DNA of 64,000 nucleotides from Clarkia xantiana subsp. parviflora (GCA_036873135.1 JAPTYO010000009.1:43060756-43124755), one strand, 5' to 3'. Shown: positions 21,238-32,769, numbered from the stretch's first letter. A program made the numbers and translations. Notes: generated by a model not told the origin, from the sequence alone.

Positions 21238-22579
21238 GTTGGTTTGCCGGCAAGAGCTCGTCACTTCATGCGGCGGCTTCGCGTATTGTTTCTCGTGCCG
21301 ATCCGGCTTTGGTGGCCCCTGCCCCCATCACTCCTGCCAATTCGGGGCGTGATCTTGGCAAAGGGTCTTCTACTCATGTGATCGGGGATACTCCCCCAGT
21401 GTCTGATTCTCGCGTTTCTTCCAAGCGGACTGACACAGTGGCGCGTGGACCGACTGATCCCAAGCGTTTGAAGCCAAATGCGACTACTTCCACTCGTAAG
21501 GGCAAGGAAGTCGCGAGTTGTAATGTAGCGCCATCTGCCTCCCAGTCGGGAAACCGACCTGTGGAAGTCCGCGGACTCTGTAAGTACGCTTTTGATGGAT
21601 GTATTCCGCGGTTTTGTTATTTGTTGTTAACCACTTTTATTTCTTTGTTGTAGTGGTTCCTCCTCTAAGGCGCGACCATCTGGTTTGCCCTGTTGGTTTG
21701 GACATTACTGGGGACACTTGGGCTCCTTTTGGTAATGGCGGAGTTTATTTCCCCAAGGAATCTTCACTTCGTACTCCAGAGGTTGGAGTTCGTGTGTTGC
21801 GTAGATGTGTTCCACCAGGTGATAGGCATTCTTGCCCAACGACTGATGAGGAGGCTGAGGCTTATGCACAGGGTGCCTTATCCCGGTTTGCTCCTGTAAG
21901 TAACTTGATTCTTTTGCCAAGTTTGTCGTTTTTGCGATTTATGTTTGGCTTATCGCATTGATATGTGCAGGTTGTAGCCGACATGGTAAACATGTCATCT
22001 TTTGTCATGGAGCTGGTAAGCGCGAAGCAGGCGGCTATGGATAAGTGTGACGCTTTGCGTCAAGAGTTGTCGCGAACCAAGAAAGAGGCTCGCGTGTTGA
22101 GTTCGAAAGCTACTGCTTCTGAAAGCCGTTATGAGGCGCGCCATACTCGCTTGTCAAAGCTTGAGTCTGAGATGATCGCTCTTGAGACGAAGGTTACAGA
22201 TGATCTTCATTCTCAAGGAGCGGAGTTAGCTGCTCTTGGTAAGGAGAGTCGGGAAAAGGGCGTACAAGTGGGTTTCACCAAGTACATGGGAACTTCGGAT
22301 TTTGAAGCTGCTGTTGAGGAGAAAGTGAACAACCTGATGAGCGAGCGTTCTGAAGATTACTTCACCCGTGTGAAGGATCTTGACCCTGGGTTCCCTTTTG
22401 GCGAGTTAGGGCCATATGCGAGTTACACCCTTTCTCACATTGAGGCGCTGAACCTTTTGGAGTGTGGCCTTCCCAACTACGAGGTGTTGGTTGATGATAC
22501 CGGAGATGTAAACGTCATTGTTACTTCTCCCGAGTTTATGGAGGTTGCCCCCGGGCCTCCTGGTGGTGCCGCTATTTGA
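21238..22579 (+). pseudogene. G4 antisense aORF, surviving 3' exons
   Basis: Three exons homologous to those of G2: 21238-21579 (GKSSSLHAAASR, basic DPKRLKPN), 21654-21895 (VPPLRRDHL to RCVPPGD and FAPV) and 21971-22579 (MSSFVMELV coiled coil, LDPGFPFGELGPYASY). Introns 21580-21653 (74 nt) and 21896-21970 (75 nt) have GT..AG ends and join in phase. The first exon begins with two bases of a codon after tgcag, exactly as in G2, so an upstream exon is expected but not found. No stops inside the surviving exons. Function unknown. Confidence 0.78.
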
Positions 22580-23375
22580 ACTGCTCGTTTTATATTGAGC
22601 ATGTTGGGCTCGTTTATGAGTCCGCTTGCCCCCTGGCTTCTATGTTTAGAAACTTGTTGGAGTTGTTCTTTGATTGTTGCTTGTGACTTGTTCGCTTTGA
22701 ACTACGTCATTCGAACCTGTTTTATACACAGCAGTTTGCATGATAAGTTGTTAGTAATATTTCATACCGTTATCGCTTACTGTGTTTACTGAACACGGAT
22801 GACTAGTAGTGTAAACGTAGTTCCCGCAATCGTGACCGATAGCCACTTTTGATTCAAGATTGCTTGTACGATGCGTTATGCATGTTGTACGTCTTCCTGC
22901 ATAGCTTGCCGCTATATCCGTCGAAACCTGTCAAGTGATTCGCGTATAGCGACTTAACAAGTAGTATGTTTGAAATGTGTTATCTTGGCTTGAGCAAGAT
23001 ACTAGTTTATACCGTCTCTTAGTTCCACTCTAAGGCGACGTTGTACAAGACTCTACTTGTAAATTTTATGAGTTTTAAACAGGGTGCGCACCTGCCAGCG
23101 TGTATCAACCCGCGTTGGGGAAGCATACGTAAAAACGTTTTTGGGTTTTGAAAGAGTGTTTTGCGAACCTTAAAATCCTTGTTTGATAAAATGTTTGGAA
23201 AGGTGTTTGATACATAAAATATTTGATAAAATACTTGACAAAATATTTGGTAAAATATTTGTGATACATGATTCCTGCGTCCAGGGATCATGTAACACTT
23301 TTTGAGAATATGAATTGTGATGCATGTTTTCTGCGTCCAGGAACCATGCAACACGATTTTGAAAATCTGTAGTAC
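22580..23375. other. G4 aORF 3' flank
   Basis: No gene seen. 23190-23290 has short repeated phrases around aaaatatttg and gaccaggaatcatg-like text leading into the array. Confidence 0.5.
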
Positions 23376-23875
23376 GGAAATTGTCATCTAGCAAGAGGAC
23401 TTCTGCCGTATAGAGTGAACCCTAACCAGGAATTCGTAATGTGGGATTGTCATCTAACAAGAGGACATTCGCCATGAATAGTGAACCCTTACCAGGAATT
23501 CGAAGTATTGGATTGTCGTCTAAATAGAGGACATTCGCAATGAAGAGTGAACCCTTACCAGGAATTCGTAATATAGGATTGTCGTCTAAACAGAGGACAT
23601 TCGCAATGGATAGTAAACCCTTAACAGGAATTCGTAATATGGGATTGTCATCAAAACAGAGGACATCCGTCATGAAGAGTGAACCCTTACCAGGAATTCG
23701 TAATATGGGATTGTCGTCTAAACAGAGGACATACGCCATGAAGAGTGAACCCTTACCAGGAATTCGTATTATGGGATTGTCGTCTAAACAGAGGACATCC
23801 GCCATGAAGAGTGAACCCTTACCAGGAATTCGTAATATGGGATTGTCGTCTAAACAGAGGACATTCGCAACTTAT
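23376..23875. repeat. G4 66-bp tandem array
   Basis: Seven or more units contain gtgaacccttaccaggaatt, attgtcgtctaa and cagaggacat. Unit starts 23542, 23608, 23674, 23740 and 23806 give an exact 66-bp period. Because 66 is a multiple of three, both strands look open for over 120 codons, but the frames are repeat artefacts. Lies between the integrase end and the aORF 3' end. Confidence 0.93.
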
Positions 23876-24487
23876 GGGGTGATCAACCCCGTTATTGTAT
23901 TTGCCCATCCTGTTCTGGATCCAGGGAATGGCTATGAACATGAGGATTTGCCTCTAATAAGAGATGTCACAGCATGTCATTTTCTAGAAGCAAACATGGG
24001 GTTTGTCTTTTCAAAGAGGATACCTCAACATGCCACCTTTGATAGTAGGTCTTGGTGTTAATCCAAGATATTGCTTGTAGATGACGGCTCTTGAATAGTC
24101 GTCACCTTGAGTAGAGAATTGATATAAGTTCCTTCTTTTGTAGATAATCCGCAAATTGTCCTTGCGTCATATAAGTTGGCTGTGAACATAGCGCAATGGC
24201 TTTGTGTTGCCGACACCTTCTTGAGATAGATGCCAATTTATGAAAGGAGAAATAAACTCCTTGTTGGTGTAGATAATAGTTGTTGTAGTTACTTTGTTTT
24301 GCTTCCAAGACGTACATAGAGTAGTTGTTTTCCTACGAAGATAGAACAACTTCATTAGGTTTGTGAGATTATTACAGAGATGCCACTTTATATAAGAGAG
24401 TGGTCTTTTTAACAAGTAGATGCGTTATGGAAATAAGAGCAAAAGGGCTTGATACAACAGCTCCTTTTGTGATAGAAGATTATCCTT
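23876..24487. other. G4 region between array and integrase
   Basis: No gene seen. Two diverged copies of an approximately 100-base segment (about 24110-24290 and 24290-24410) share gatagatgcc/agagatgcc, tgtagataat and tttataagagagtgg-like words. Confidence 0.45.
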
Positions 24488-25443
24488 TTATCCGTGGAAT
24501 TTCTTCAAGTGTCCTCCACTAAATGTATTTGTAGAGACATTGTCATTTGCATCTTCAAGGCGATATGCGTTGATATACGGGATGGATATGACCTTGTAAG
24601 GGCCTTCCCATTTTGGAGACATCTTGTTGATTATGTGAGAATTCATTCCTTCTCCACACCATTTCTCCGACATGGAATTGTCTTTCTTTCACCTTCCTGT
24701 TGTAATATCTTGCGGTTATCAAACGCATGCGTGCCTGATTGTGCTCGGAGTTACGCCTTTTTTCTTCAGCCAAGTCTAAGTCTAGACGCATGTCCACTTC
24801 GTTGGCTTGAGCATTGAAATGGGTTGTGCGGTAGGATGAGGCAGCAATTTCGATGGGAGCGACTGCTTCGGTTCCATATACCAGGCCTAATGGTGTTTCT
24901 CCAGTTGACTCCTTTGGAGTTGTTCGAAGTGCCCACAGAACAGTGCTAAGCTCTTCTGCCCATCCTCCTTTTAATGCGTGCACTATTTTCTTGAGACCGT
25001 CTAGGACGGTCTTGTTGGCGGCTTCGACTTGTCCGTTGGTTTGAGCATGGCGGACTGATGCGAAACTGTGGTTAATATTGAGTCTTTCGCAAAATGTTTG
25101 AAGCCTTGAGCTCTTGAATTGTGGTCCGTTGTCGCTGATTAGGACCTTCATATCGTGCGATGATGTGATTTCGGATGAAGTCCATTATTTGTGCATCGGT
25201 TGTTTGTGCCAATGCCTTTGCCTCGATCCACTTTGAAAAGTAATCGATTGTGACGACAATGTACTTGGTTTGGCCTTTTGACTTTGGAAGTGGACCCACC
25301 AAATCGATCCCCCATTGTGCGAATGGCCAGGAGCTTGCAATTGGGCTTAGCTCAGCGGCTGGTGCCGTGATACTTCTTAATAAAGTTGGCAGGATTCGCA
25401 TTCTGTGACCAAGTGCGTAGCTTGGTTCTTCATGGTTGGCCAA
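24488..25443 (-). pseudogene. G4 integrase core and C-terminus
   Basis: Core blocks read WPFAQWGIDLVGPLP (first Asp), DYFSKWIEAKAL, LISDNGPQF (second Asp) and RHAQTNGQVEAANK (Glu region). After these come GLVYGTEAVAPIEI, RRNEF and WEGPYK ending HLKKFHG. Frames change near 25150 and again near 24620-24670, so the protein is broken in at least two places. Role if intact: chromosomal integration. Confidence 0.88.
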
Positions 25444-26717
25444 TAGTATCCCAAGCTCAATGTTTTGCGTATTAGAAATCTTGCCCCTTCATGGCAGGCT
25501 GCTTGGCCTTTATGTAAATCTTCTAACACTTTTTGGCCCTCCCGGAAGGTGATGCACCTTAGGTATGGGGTTGAAAATCCTTTCTTGTAAAGCTCATCAT
25601 CTATCAATGCGTAATTGACGGCTTGTCTCTGGATTTTTTGGGCTTGAACTTTGTCTTCGGGGAGCTTGTGGTCTTTGAGGTATGCCAATATTGGGTTTCT
25701 CCAATCTGGATCTGGATTGATGCACAAGACTTCGAATTTGTCTATTACTGACAAGATTCTGTTTTCCACGAAATGTGTTTCTTTGCCTTGTTCATTGCCT
25801 TGTGCGAATTTGCTCAAGGCATCAGCTTCTTGATTTTCTTCTCTAGGCACCGCGATGATGTCGAAGGTATCGAAGCTTGTGATGAGGTCTTTTGCTTGCC
25901 CCAAGTACTTTTGCATATTTTCTGACTTTGCCGCGTATTCGCCTTTAACTTGATTGACAACTAATTGCGAATCGCACTTTACTCGTAAATGTTTAACTCC
26001 GACACCTTTTGCAATTCTTAAGCCCGTTATCAATGCCTCGTACTCCGCCTCATTGTTTGTTGCTCTAAATGTTAAGGTTAGAGCGTACTTCAACGGATTA
26101 GATCCATCGGGAGGTATTAGGAGGAATCCGGCACCTGACCCCCCTACGTTTGAAGATCCGTCGGTGTACGTTTGCCATACTTCGGTATGTTCTTCAATTT
26201 GTTGAGGTCCAACTTGGGGGTCTGTGTCGGGTGTTATCCCGGTGAATTCTGCGATGAAGTCTGCCAATGCTTGCCCCTTGATCGCCGTTCGAGGAGCAAA
26301 GTGAATGCGGAATTCACTTAGCTCCACCGACCAATTTGTTAGCTTTCCTGACATGTTTGGCTTTGACAGGATGTGCTTCAGGGGTTGGTCTGTTAAGACT
26401 GTTACTTCGTGTGCGTGGAAGTATGGCCTCAGCTTTCTTGCTGCTATTATAAGCGCGTACAGGTATTTTTCGATTGGCATGTAATTTATCTCGTACTTTG
26501 CGAGTATCTTGCTCACGTAGTAGACTGGGAGCTGGGTAGTCCCCTTCTGTTTGACAAGGACTGAGATGACTGCCGTGTTGCTCACCCATATGTACAGGAA
26601 GAGGGGCTCTCCTGGTATCGGTTTTGCCAATGCCGGCAATGTGCGCAAGTGTTGTTTTAATTGTTGAAAGGCCTCTTCACACACTGGTGTCCATTCAAAC
26701 TTCTTGTTTGCGCGCAA
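25377..26717 (-). pseudogene. G4 RNase H, second RNase H and integrase zinc domain
   Basis: 446-codon open stretch. It begins with the end of RT (RANKKFEWTP, KPIPGEPLFLYI), then gypsy RNase H (PVYYVSKIL, KLRPYFHAH, VLTDQPL, WSVELSEF). The archaeal-type second RNase H follows with all four acidic positions visible: YTDGSS, NNEAEYEAL, VKCDSQL and EADALSKFA. Last is an HHCC zinc segment (CHEGAR, GYYWPTM, CESCQ). The duplicated RNase H is a hallmark of the Tat lineage. The frame is lost near 25380. Confidence 0.9.
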
Positions 26718-26776
26718 GACTTCAAAGAAAGGGAGAGCCTTGTCGCCTATTCTGGCAAGGAATCGGTTTAAAGCAG

Positions 26777-27334
26777 CTAGCAGCCATTTAGTTGTTGGAC
26801 TTCCTTATGTCTCCTTGAGGACATCATTTCTTCAGTCGCCCTCACCTTCTCTAGGTTAGCTTCTATCCCCCTCTGGCTCACCATGAATCCAAGGATTTTT
26901 CCTGATTGTACACCGAAAGCGCATTTTGTTGGATTTAGGCGGACTTGATATTCGCGCATTCTTTTGAAGATTGCTCGCAAGTCGTCGACATGGTTGCGCC
27001 TTTTGGTTGACTTCACGACCATGTCGTCTACGTATGCCTCCATTTTGGTTCCGATTAGATCGCCAAAGATGGTATTGACCATTCGCTGGTATGTTGCTCC
27101 CGCATTGATTAGGCCGAATGGCATCACCGTGTAGTTGTATATTTCGCTATCTGCATAGAATGCAGTATGCAGTGCGTCATCTTTGAACATCGGGATTTGG
27201 TTGTATCCTGAGTATGCATCCATTACAGACATTAATTCATGGTCGGCAGTGGCATCGACTAGATGGTCGATTCTTGGGAGAGGATATGAATCCTTTGGGC
27301 ATCCGTTGTTGAGATCTCTGTAATCGATGCACAT
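26777..27334 (-). pseudogene. G4 reverse transcriptase palm
   Basis: RT fingers and palm: DYRDLNNGCPKD, LPRIDHLVDA, MDAYSGYNQI (first catalytic Asp present), VMPFGLINAGATYQR and AYVDDMVVKS (catalytic DD). A stop between 27335 and 27334 separates it from the upstream protease frame where K-W-R-M is expected. A one-base shift near 26780 separates it from the RNase H frame. Confidence 0.92.
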
Positions 27335-28510
27335 TCATAACTTGCCACTTGATTTAGGAACCAACACCGGGTTTGCAACCCATGTTTGGTATCTTGATTC
27401 TTCGATGAATCCTGCGTCAAGCAGTTTTCCCACCTCTTCTCTGATTGCCAGTTTCTTGTTGCCCCCGAGGGGTCGAAGTTTCTGGGCTATTGCTCGAGTT
27501 CCTGGCTTGATGTTGAGCTTATGGGAAATGACTTTTGCGCTTATTCTGGGCATATCTCTTGGTGACCAAGCGAATAGCTCTTTATACTCTTTGAGGAGTG
27601 CTGTGATTTCTATCACTTCATCTTCTGACAGTGATGCTCCGATTTGGACCATTCTGTCTGGCTCTTCGATCTTTATTTGTTTTAACTCCTCTACTGGGGC
27701 CGGTTGGGCACGACCTTCTCTTGGATCATCATCAATGATGGGCATGTCATCCTTGTCTGGCTTGACGTTATTTTGGATTGCCACGTTGTAACAATTTTTT
27801 GATAACAGTTGGTCTCCTTTGACTTCACCGATTCCGGCTGTAGTTGGGAATTTGATCTTCTGGTGTGCTGTGGATGGCACCATTCCCCACGCATTCATGG
27901 TTGCGTATCCTAAGATACCATTGTATGCGTCAAGCTTTTGTACTACCATAAATGGTATTGCAATTTGGAGACGTGAGTTGCCCTCTCCCAGTATAACTGG
28001 CAGTGTTATGGACCCCAATGGGTAACTTGCATCTTCCATGAACCCCACTAAGGGTGAATTCATTCTATTGACGTCCTTCTTTCTCCACAAATCTTGGATG
28101 ACGTCTTTCGTGATGATGTTGGGCGAACTCCCTCCATCGACCAAGATACGCTTGATGTCCATGCCGTCGATTGTCATGGTTATGACCAAGGCGTCATTAT
28201 GTGGAAATGTTATGTGCGTCTTGTCTTCTGAAGAAAAGCCAATGGCGTCTTCTAGGACAACGTCTCCTTGCTGACTGCCCCTGGGCTCATGGATCATCAG
28301 GGAAGCGTATATTTCTCTCCCGTATGATGTTTCGCCTTCTGCCCCAAAGCCTCCATGTATTACGTGGATGCCTGGAAATTTTGGGTCGTGCTGTGCGGAT
28401 GGCACACTGCTTGCTGGCACGGGAGAAATTATGGACCTTTTATGACGTCTAAAGCGCTTCCTGGTTTTTGACGGATTGACCTTAGTGAGAGCGTTGTGAT
28501 CACTCGTCAT
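27335..28510 (-). pseudogene. G4 gag remnant and aspartic protease, RT N-terminus
   Basis: ATG at 28510 lies just after the primer site. It is followed by only about 45 basic residues before the IHVIHGGFGAEG motif, so the gag assembly domain and zinc motif are deleted. Protease: PHNDALVITM, the catalytic LVDGGSSPN, YNGILGYATMNAWG. The frame runs on into RT (KEYKELFAWSP, EEVGKLLDAGFI, WVANPVLVPK) and stops at KSSGKL. An open frame extends further upstream into the LTR but has no gag content. Confidence 0.88.
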
Positions 28511-28537
28511 GACTTTGCGGTACGGTAGCTTCTTGTT

Positions 28538-28558
28538 CGAATCACGTAGACAGCGCCA
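28538..28558 (-). promoter_or_regulatory. G4 primer binding site
   Basis: One base inside the 5' LTR, the sense strand reads TGGCGCTGTCTACGTGATTCG, of the TGGCGCCGT type used by Tat elements. Confidence 0.7.
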
Positions 28559-28559
28559 A

Positions 28560-29345
28560 TGTTGCGCCCTGGATGAACTGGGACACGTCTGTTCGTGCGG
28601 TTGTGCGGGTTTTCGGGCTGTAACCCTTCGTCGGGAAGAGGTTGGGCCACTGGCGAGTTTTCGATTGACTCCCTTAAAGGTCTGTGTCTCGGTAAGGCTG
28701 TGTCTCAGGAGGCGGTGGTCTGTGCACAAATACGGATGTCTGGGCGACGATTCCTGCACAAAGGACCAATGCTAGCACGGAGAGGGGGGGGGTGGTGCTA
28801 GCGGAGCCTTTTCCGAAGCTTAAGTCACTATAGGGGTAAAAGAGTAATTTCTAGAGAGAGAATATTTCTAGAGAGAGAATATTTCTAGAGAGAAGTCAGA
28901 GCTCAAAATACCAAAGTTGGGCAAATGAGAGGATGTGTCAAAATGGGTGGCCAAGGCCTCCTATTTATAGGCTTCCTTGGGACCGGACCCGGTTTTAAAG
29001 CGGTTTGGTGACGGTTCAAGAGCATGCGGTAACCGTCATCCATATTGGTAATGCGCGAACTTGACTTCTCTACACGTAACGGTAATTGCGGAAACGGTAG
29101 TCGCACGATACCCGTAATGCAATCCGGACCTCGTCGAATTTGGCAATTCGGCGAGGTCCGGATTGCCGCGCAACCCGGACCTCCGGATTGCTTCGCGCAA
29201 TTCGGAGGTCAGGTCCGGACGCGCGTAAATGCGTTTCCGGACCGTTTTGACTCCTTGGGAGACGTTTTCAAACCGAGATGTAATTTTGACGTGTTTACGA
29301 GGCCCGAAATGTAAATACGAACCCGAATTGGACATATATCCATCA
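28560..29345 (-). repeat. G4 5' LTR
   Basis: 786 bases, closely matching 18740-19454. It is the longer form: a duplicated ctagagagagaatattt (28851-28887) and extra hairpin sequence near 29157-29215 built from CCGGA palindromes. Confidence 0.93.
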
Positions 29346-29350
29346 ATCAT
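29346..29350. repeat. G4 target duplication, right copy (ATCAT)
   Basis: Follows the LTR end CCATCA. One mismatch to the left copy TTCAT. The intron acceptor of the G3 aORF follows seven bases later. Confidence 0.6.
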
Positions 29351-31037
29351 TTTCCAGACGGTGAATCAAGTTCCGGTGGGAGAAAACCCTTCAAGTTTGA
29401 TTATGCTTGTAATGAAATTTCGGAAACCGCCTACGATGCAGCTCTCCGGGAAGGATGTATTACCTCCACCTGGGAGCCTCGCTTCCCCTTTCCTCGCCCC
29501 CGTATCCCGGGCGACCCTATGGTCACTCGTCCCCGGGAAGGGGAGGTATTTGTCTCCATCGGGCAAGTATCAGCGGGGCTCCGATTCCCTTTCTGTGGGG
29601 ATCTATTCGAGATGTGTGAATATTACAAAACACATCCGACTACTTTTTCCCCCCACGCCATCCGTGTGTGGATCGCCTTCCATGTCCTTTGCCTCCGTCA
29701 ACAGTGGACCTATAGCCTCCGACTTTTCCGAACCTTCTATGGAATGAAGTGCAATGATGTCGGGGTCTGTGCCTTCTACCCGCGGATGCCTAAATGGAGC
29801 AAGGCGCAGCTTTCCCGATACAGTTGGAATGGTGACACCTGGAAGGTCGCCAAAGGTCGGGGGCTTATCACTGACTCGGGGCCCGACAACAGTGGCTGGA
29901 AGAAGAATTACTTCTTCATTCGGAACAGCTCCATTCCGTGGCCCCGATGGGAGGTTGGGGCAGACCCTCCTCCCGCTTATCATACTTACTCAGAGGAGGA
30001 TTTTCAGATTCTCCACTGCATCCAACTCTATCGCTGGGGGGATTCCTTCGCTCCCCTCGATGCCAACTCCATCGGGGAGCGGGATCTGGTTCTGGCCGGG
30101 ATCCGACTCCTTGATGTTGCCTCAGGTGGTCAACTCTTCGACGGCCCCTCCAATGTCGTTCCTTGGGTAATATCATAATCGCATCTTTGTTTTCGTCTTT
30201 GCAGCTAAGAAAGTATCATTGCTGACCAATATCATGCTTAAGCAGGCGGAGACCGACGCCGTCCAACGCCCCGCAAGGAAGAGGAAGTCCTCGAAGAGGG
30301 CCGCCTCCTCATCGGCACCTCCATCTGCGGAGGAGGTCAAGCGGGCCCGGGTGGAGAAGATGGAGCAGATCTTCAACACCCAGACTCCCGAAGAAGGTAA
30401 GCAGCTCCGATTAGCAATCCGATTATACAGGAGGCGTATTCCCTAGGAGTTAATCCCCTCCGATAAGAGAGCCAGGATCGAAGGGATCAACCGCATCCTG
30501 CAAGGAGAAACTCCCCACATTCTTAAAGCGGGTTATTAAAATTATTACGGGAAGGACCAGTATCTCTCCCGTCGTGTCATTTGGTGTAAGGATCCCGATC
30601 AACTTCCTGATTATCTTTCTGAAGCTTCTCGTCCTCCAGCTGCAGGTCGATCGGGAGCTGGAGCTTCAGCGGGGGCGCCACCCTCCGACGCCAGGGTCGG
30701 AGAGCCCCTCCTTTCACTTCCTGCCCCGAGAGGATCGGGGATTGAATATGCCCCGACGGACGGTCAGTTCCGTCGGGTGGTTGACCTGGACGTTTCTCAC
30801 TCTTCTGAGGAGGCGAGCGAGGGTCCAGCCCTGATTCGTCGTCGGGGGATGAGGCAGGCCCCGTTGGAGCCGACTCCCGAAGGGCTGCCTCCATCACTGG
30901 AGCCTGACTCCTGAAGGGACGACTAGGTCTCATGGCGGCTCGGAGGCACGCACCTCCAATCGGTCCCAACAGAAGGGACGACTGGGTCTCATGAAGGGAC
31001 GACTGGGTCTCATGGCGGCTCGGAGGCACGCACCTCC

Positions 31038-31378
31038 AATCGGTCCCAACAGATGGAGCGGGAACTTGCTGAGTTTCCCACCAAGCTGGCCGAGGCTGAG
31101 GCCAAGGGTCGGGAAGATTATCGGGGCTCCGATGATTTCAAAGTGGACGCGGTGAGGTTCTGTAACGCGGAGATGGAGACCACCTTGCTCAATGCTGTCG
31201 AGGAGCTCCATCTGGAGTATGGCAGTGCCATTGACTTCACCAAGTCTCAGACTCTCGCCCCCTTCGCGGAGAGGTACTTCAGCCTTTCAGAGGAGAGCGA
31301 CGGGGCCAACACCCCCGAGGGGACTAAGGGTGCTGAAGGCATGGTGGAGCCTCCAAGTACAGACCTCCCTACAACTGA
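31038..31378 (+). repeat. Duplicated 341-base aORF segment, inserted copy
   Basis: Near-identical to 32191-32531 at a constant offset of 1153 bases, from AATCGGTCCC to ACAACTGA, with only a handful of differences by eye. Encodes the coiled-coil phrase MERELAEFPTKL to LPTT. Flanked by copies of GGTCTCATGGCGGCTCGGAG and by a 38-base repeat (30858-30895 and 31384-31421). Confidence 0.92.
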
Positions 31379-32769
31379 GGCAAGCCCCGTTGGAGCCGAC
31401 TCCCGAAGGGCTGCCTCCATCTTCCCCAGCACAGCAGCATTCGCCGGTCTTGAGCCTGACTCCTGAAGGGACGACGTGGTCTCATGGCGGCTCGGAGGCA
31501 CGCACCTCTGACACTCAGGTCTTCCTTCCCCCTCTCCCCTTAGACGGGAGTTTTTATCAGCTTTACACCCCCGACCAGGCGGCGGCTCCCTGGACCCCGA
31601 TCGAGTCATTGCGGGAGGTCCCACTGCGTCGGGACAATATATCACCGAAACTGGGTCTGCACCTGCTGGCAGGTTTGGTTCCGCCGTCTATGAAGCTTCC
31701 GCTCTCCTTGGCTCGAGAGGACATCCACACGGACATTCGCAACATGGCCGTTCGTCGTGTGGAGGTAAGGCTTCCTGTTTTTACACTTTGTATATAAGGC
31801 AAAATATTCTCGTGTACTGACCTCTTCCTTTCTTCTTCACAGGAAATGGCGGACCAACACCACTGTTTCGGGTACATCCTGGCCCTGGAGGAGGCCCTGG
31901 AGCAGGAGCGAGCCTAGGCGGCCCCCGAGGTCTTGGCCAAGCTCGAGGAGGATCTATCTGCCTCCGAATCGTCGAGGGGCAAGCTGGTTAAGGAGCAGGC
32001 CCTCCTTAACCAGAAGACTCGGGACCTCCTGAGGCAGGTCCACGACTTCGAGCGGTTGCTGAAGCAGGAGCGGCAAAAGCTCAAGGAAGAGTAGCAGGGG
32101 CGCGCGGAGGATCGGGACAGGCTCGTCCTCGAGAAGAAGGCCCTTTAGGACGTCAAGGCGGGACTGGAGGCTAAGAAGGTCCTTCTCGCCAATCGGTCCC
32201 AACAGATGGAGCGGGAACTTGCTGAGTTTCCCACCAAGCTGGCCGAGGCTGAGGCCAAGGGTCGGGAAGATTATCGGGGCTCCGATGATTTTAAAGTGAA
32301 CGCGGTGAGGTTCTGTAACGCGGAGATGGAGACCACCTTGCTCAATGCTGTCGAGGAGCTCCATCTGGAGTATGGCAGTGCCATTGACTTCACCAAGTCT
32401 CAGACTCTCGCCCCCTTCGCGGAGAGGTACTTCAGCCTTTCAGAGGAGAGCGACGGGGCCAACACCCCCGAGGGGACTGCGGGTGCTGAAGGCATGGTGG
32501 AGCCTCCAAGTACAGACCTCCCGACAACTGACCCCCCGACAGTCGACCCTTAACTGGTCGACCTCCAAGGGTCCAATTCTCCTACGACCAATCTTCCAGG
32601 ATCCGATCCTCCGATCGCGGAGCCTTCTGCCACGGACCTCGTGGACTCTGCTCCCCTCGATGCTGCCAAGGATCAAGCTTAACCTCTTGTTTTTGAATCC
32701 TTGTAATTTCCTTCGTTTGTTGTGAACCTTTTAGGCCTTTATAATATCAATCCCTTTTGGTTCCGATTA

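Larger units (their letters stand above)
18740..29345 (-). mobile_element. G4: Tat-type Ty3/gypsy element lacking most of gag
   Basis: 10.6 kb on the minus strand: 5' LTR 28560-29345, primer site, a very short gag remnant, protease, RT, RNase H, second RNase H, integrase, 66-bp array, 3' part of an antisense aORF (plus strand), polypurine tract, 3' LTR 18740-19454. Inserted in the first intron of the G3 aORF. Different family from G1/G3 but related to G2 by LTR start, polypurine tract and aORF exons. Confidence 0.93.
18676..32682 (+). pseudogene. G3 antisense aORF, split by G4 and internally duplicated
   Basis: ATG TCT G at 18676-18682, then an intron donor at 18683 and acceptor ending at 29357; G4 (18740-29345) sits inside this intron. 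Exon 29358-30166 carries the Transposase_28-like domain (LRFPFCGDLFEMC, RVWIAFHVL, QQWTYSLRLFRTFYGMKC, DNSGWKKNYFF). A 38-nt GT..AG gap (30167-30204) precedes the basic RKRKSSKR exon. An in-phase intron at 31765-31842 (78 nt) leads to the coiled-coil exon ending AKDQA. Breaks: early stops just after 30443 and at 30536, and TAG at 31915, 32092 and 32146, each where glutamine would fit. A 341-base copy of the last exon (31038-31378) is spliced into the middle of the gene. Role unknown. Confidence 0.82.

Noticed and set aside
23422..24061. Long open frames of 120-170 codons on both strands over the G4 array
   Set aside because: The 66-bp period is a multiple of three, so any frame free of stops in one unit stays open. 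No start context or homology.
28511..28759. N-terminal extension of the G4 protease frame into the LTR
   Set aside because: It reads LTR and primer-site sequence. The first ATG after the primer site (28510) is more plausible.
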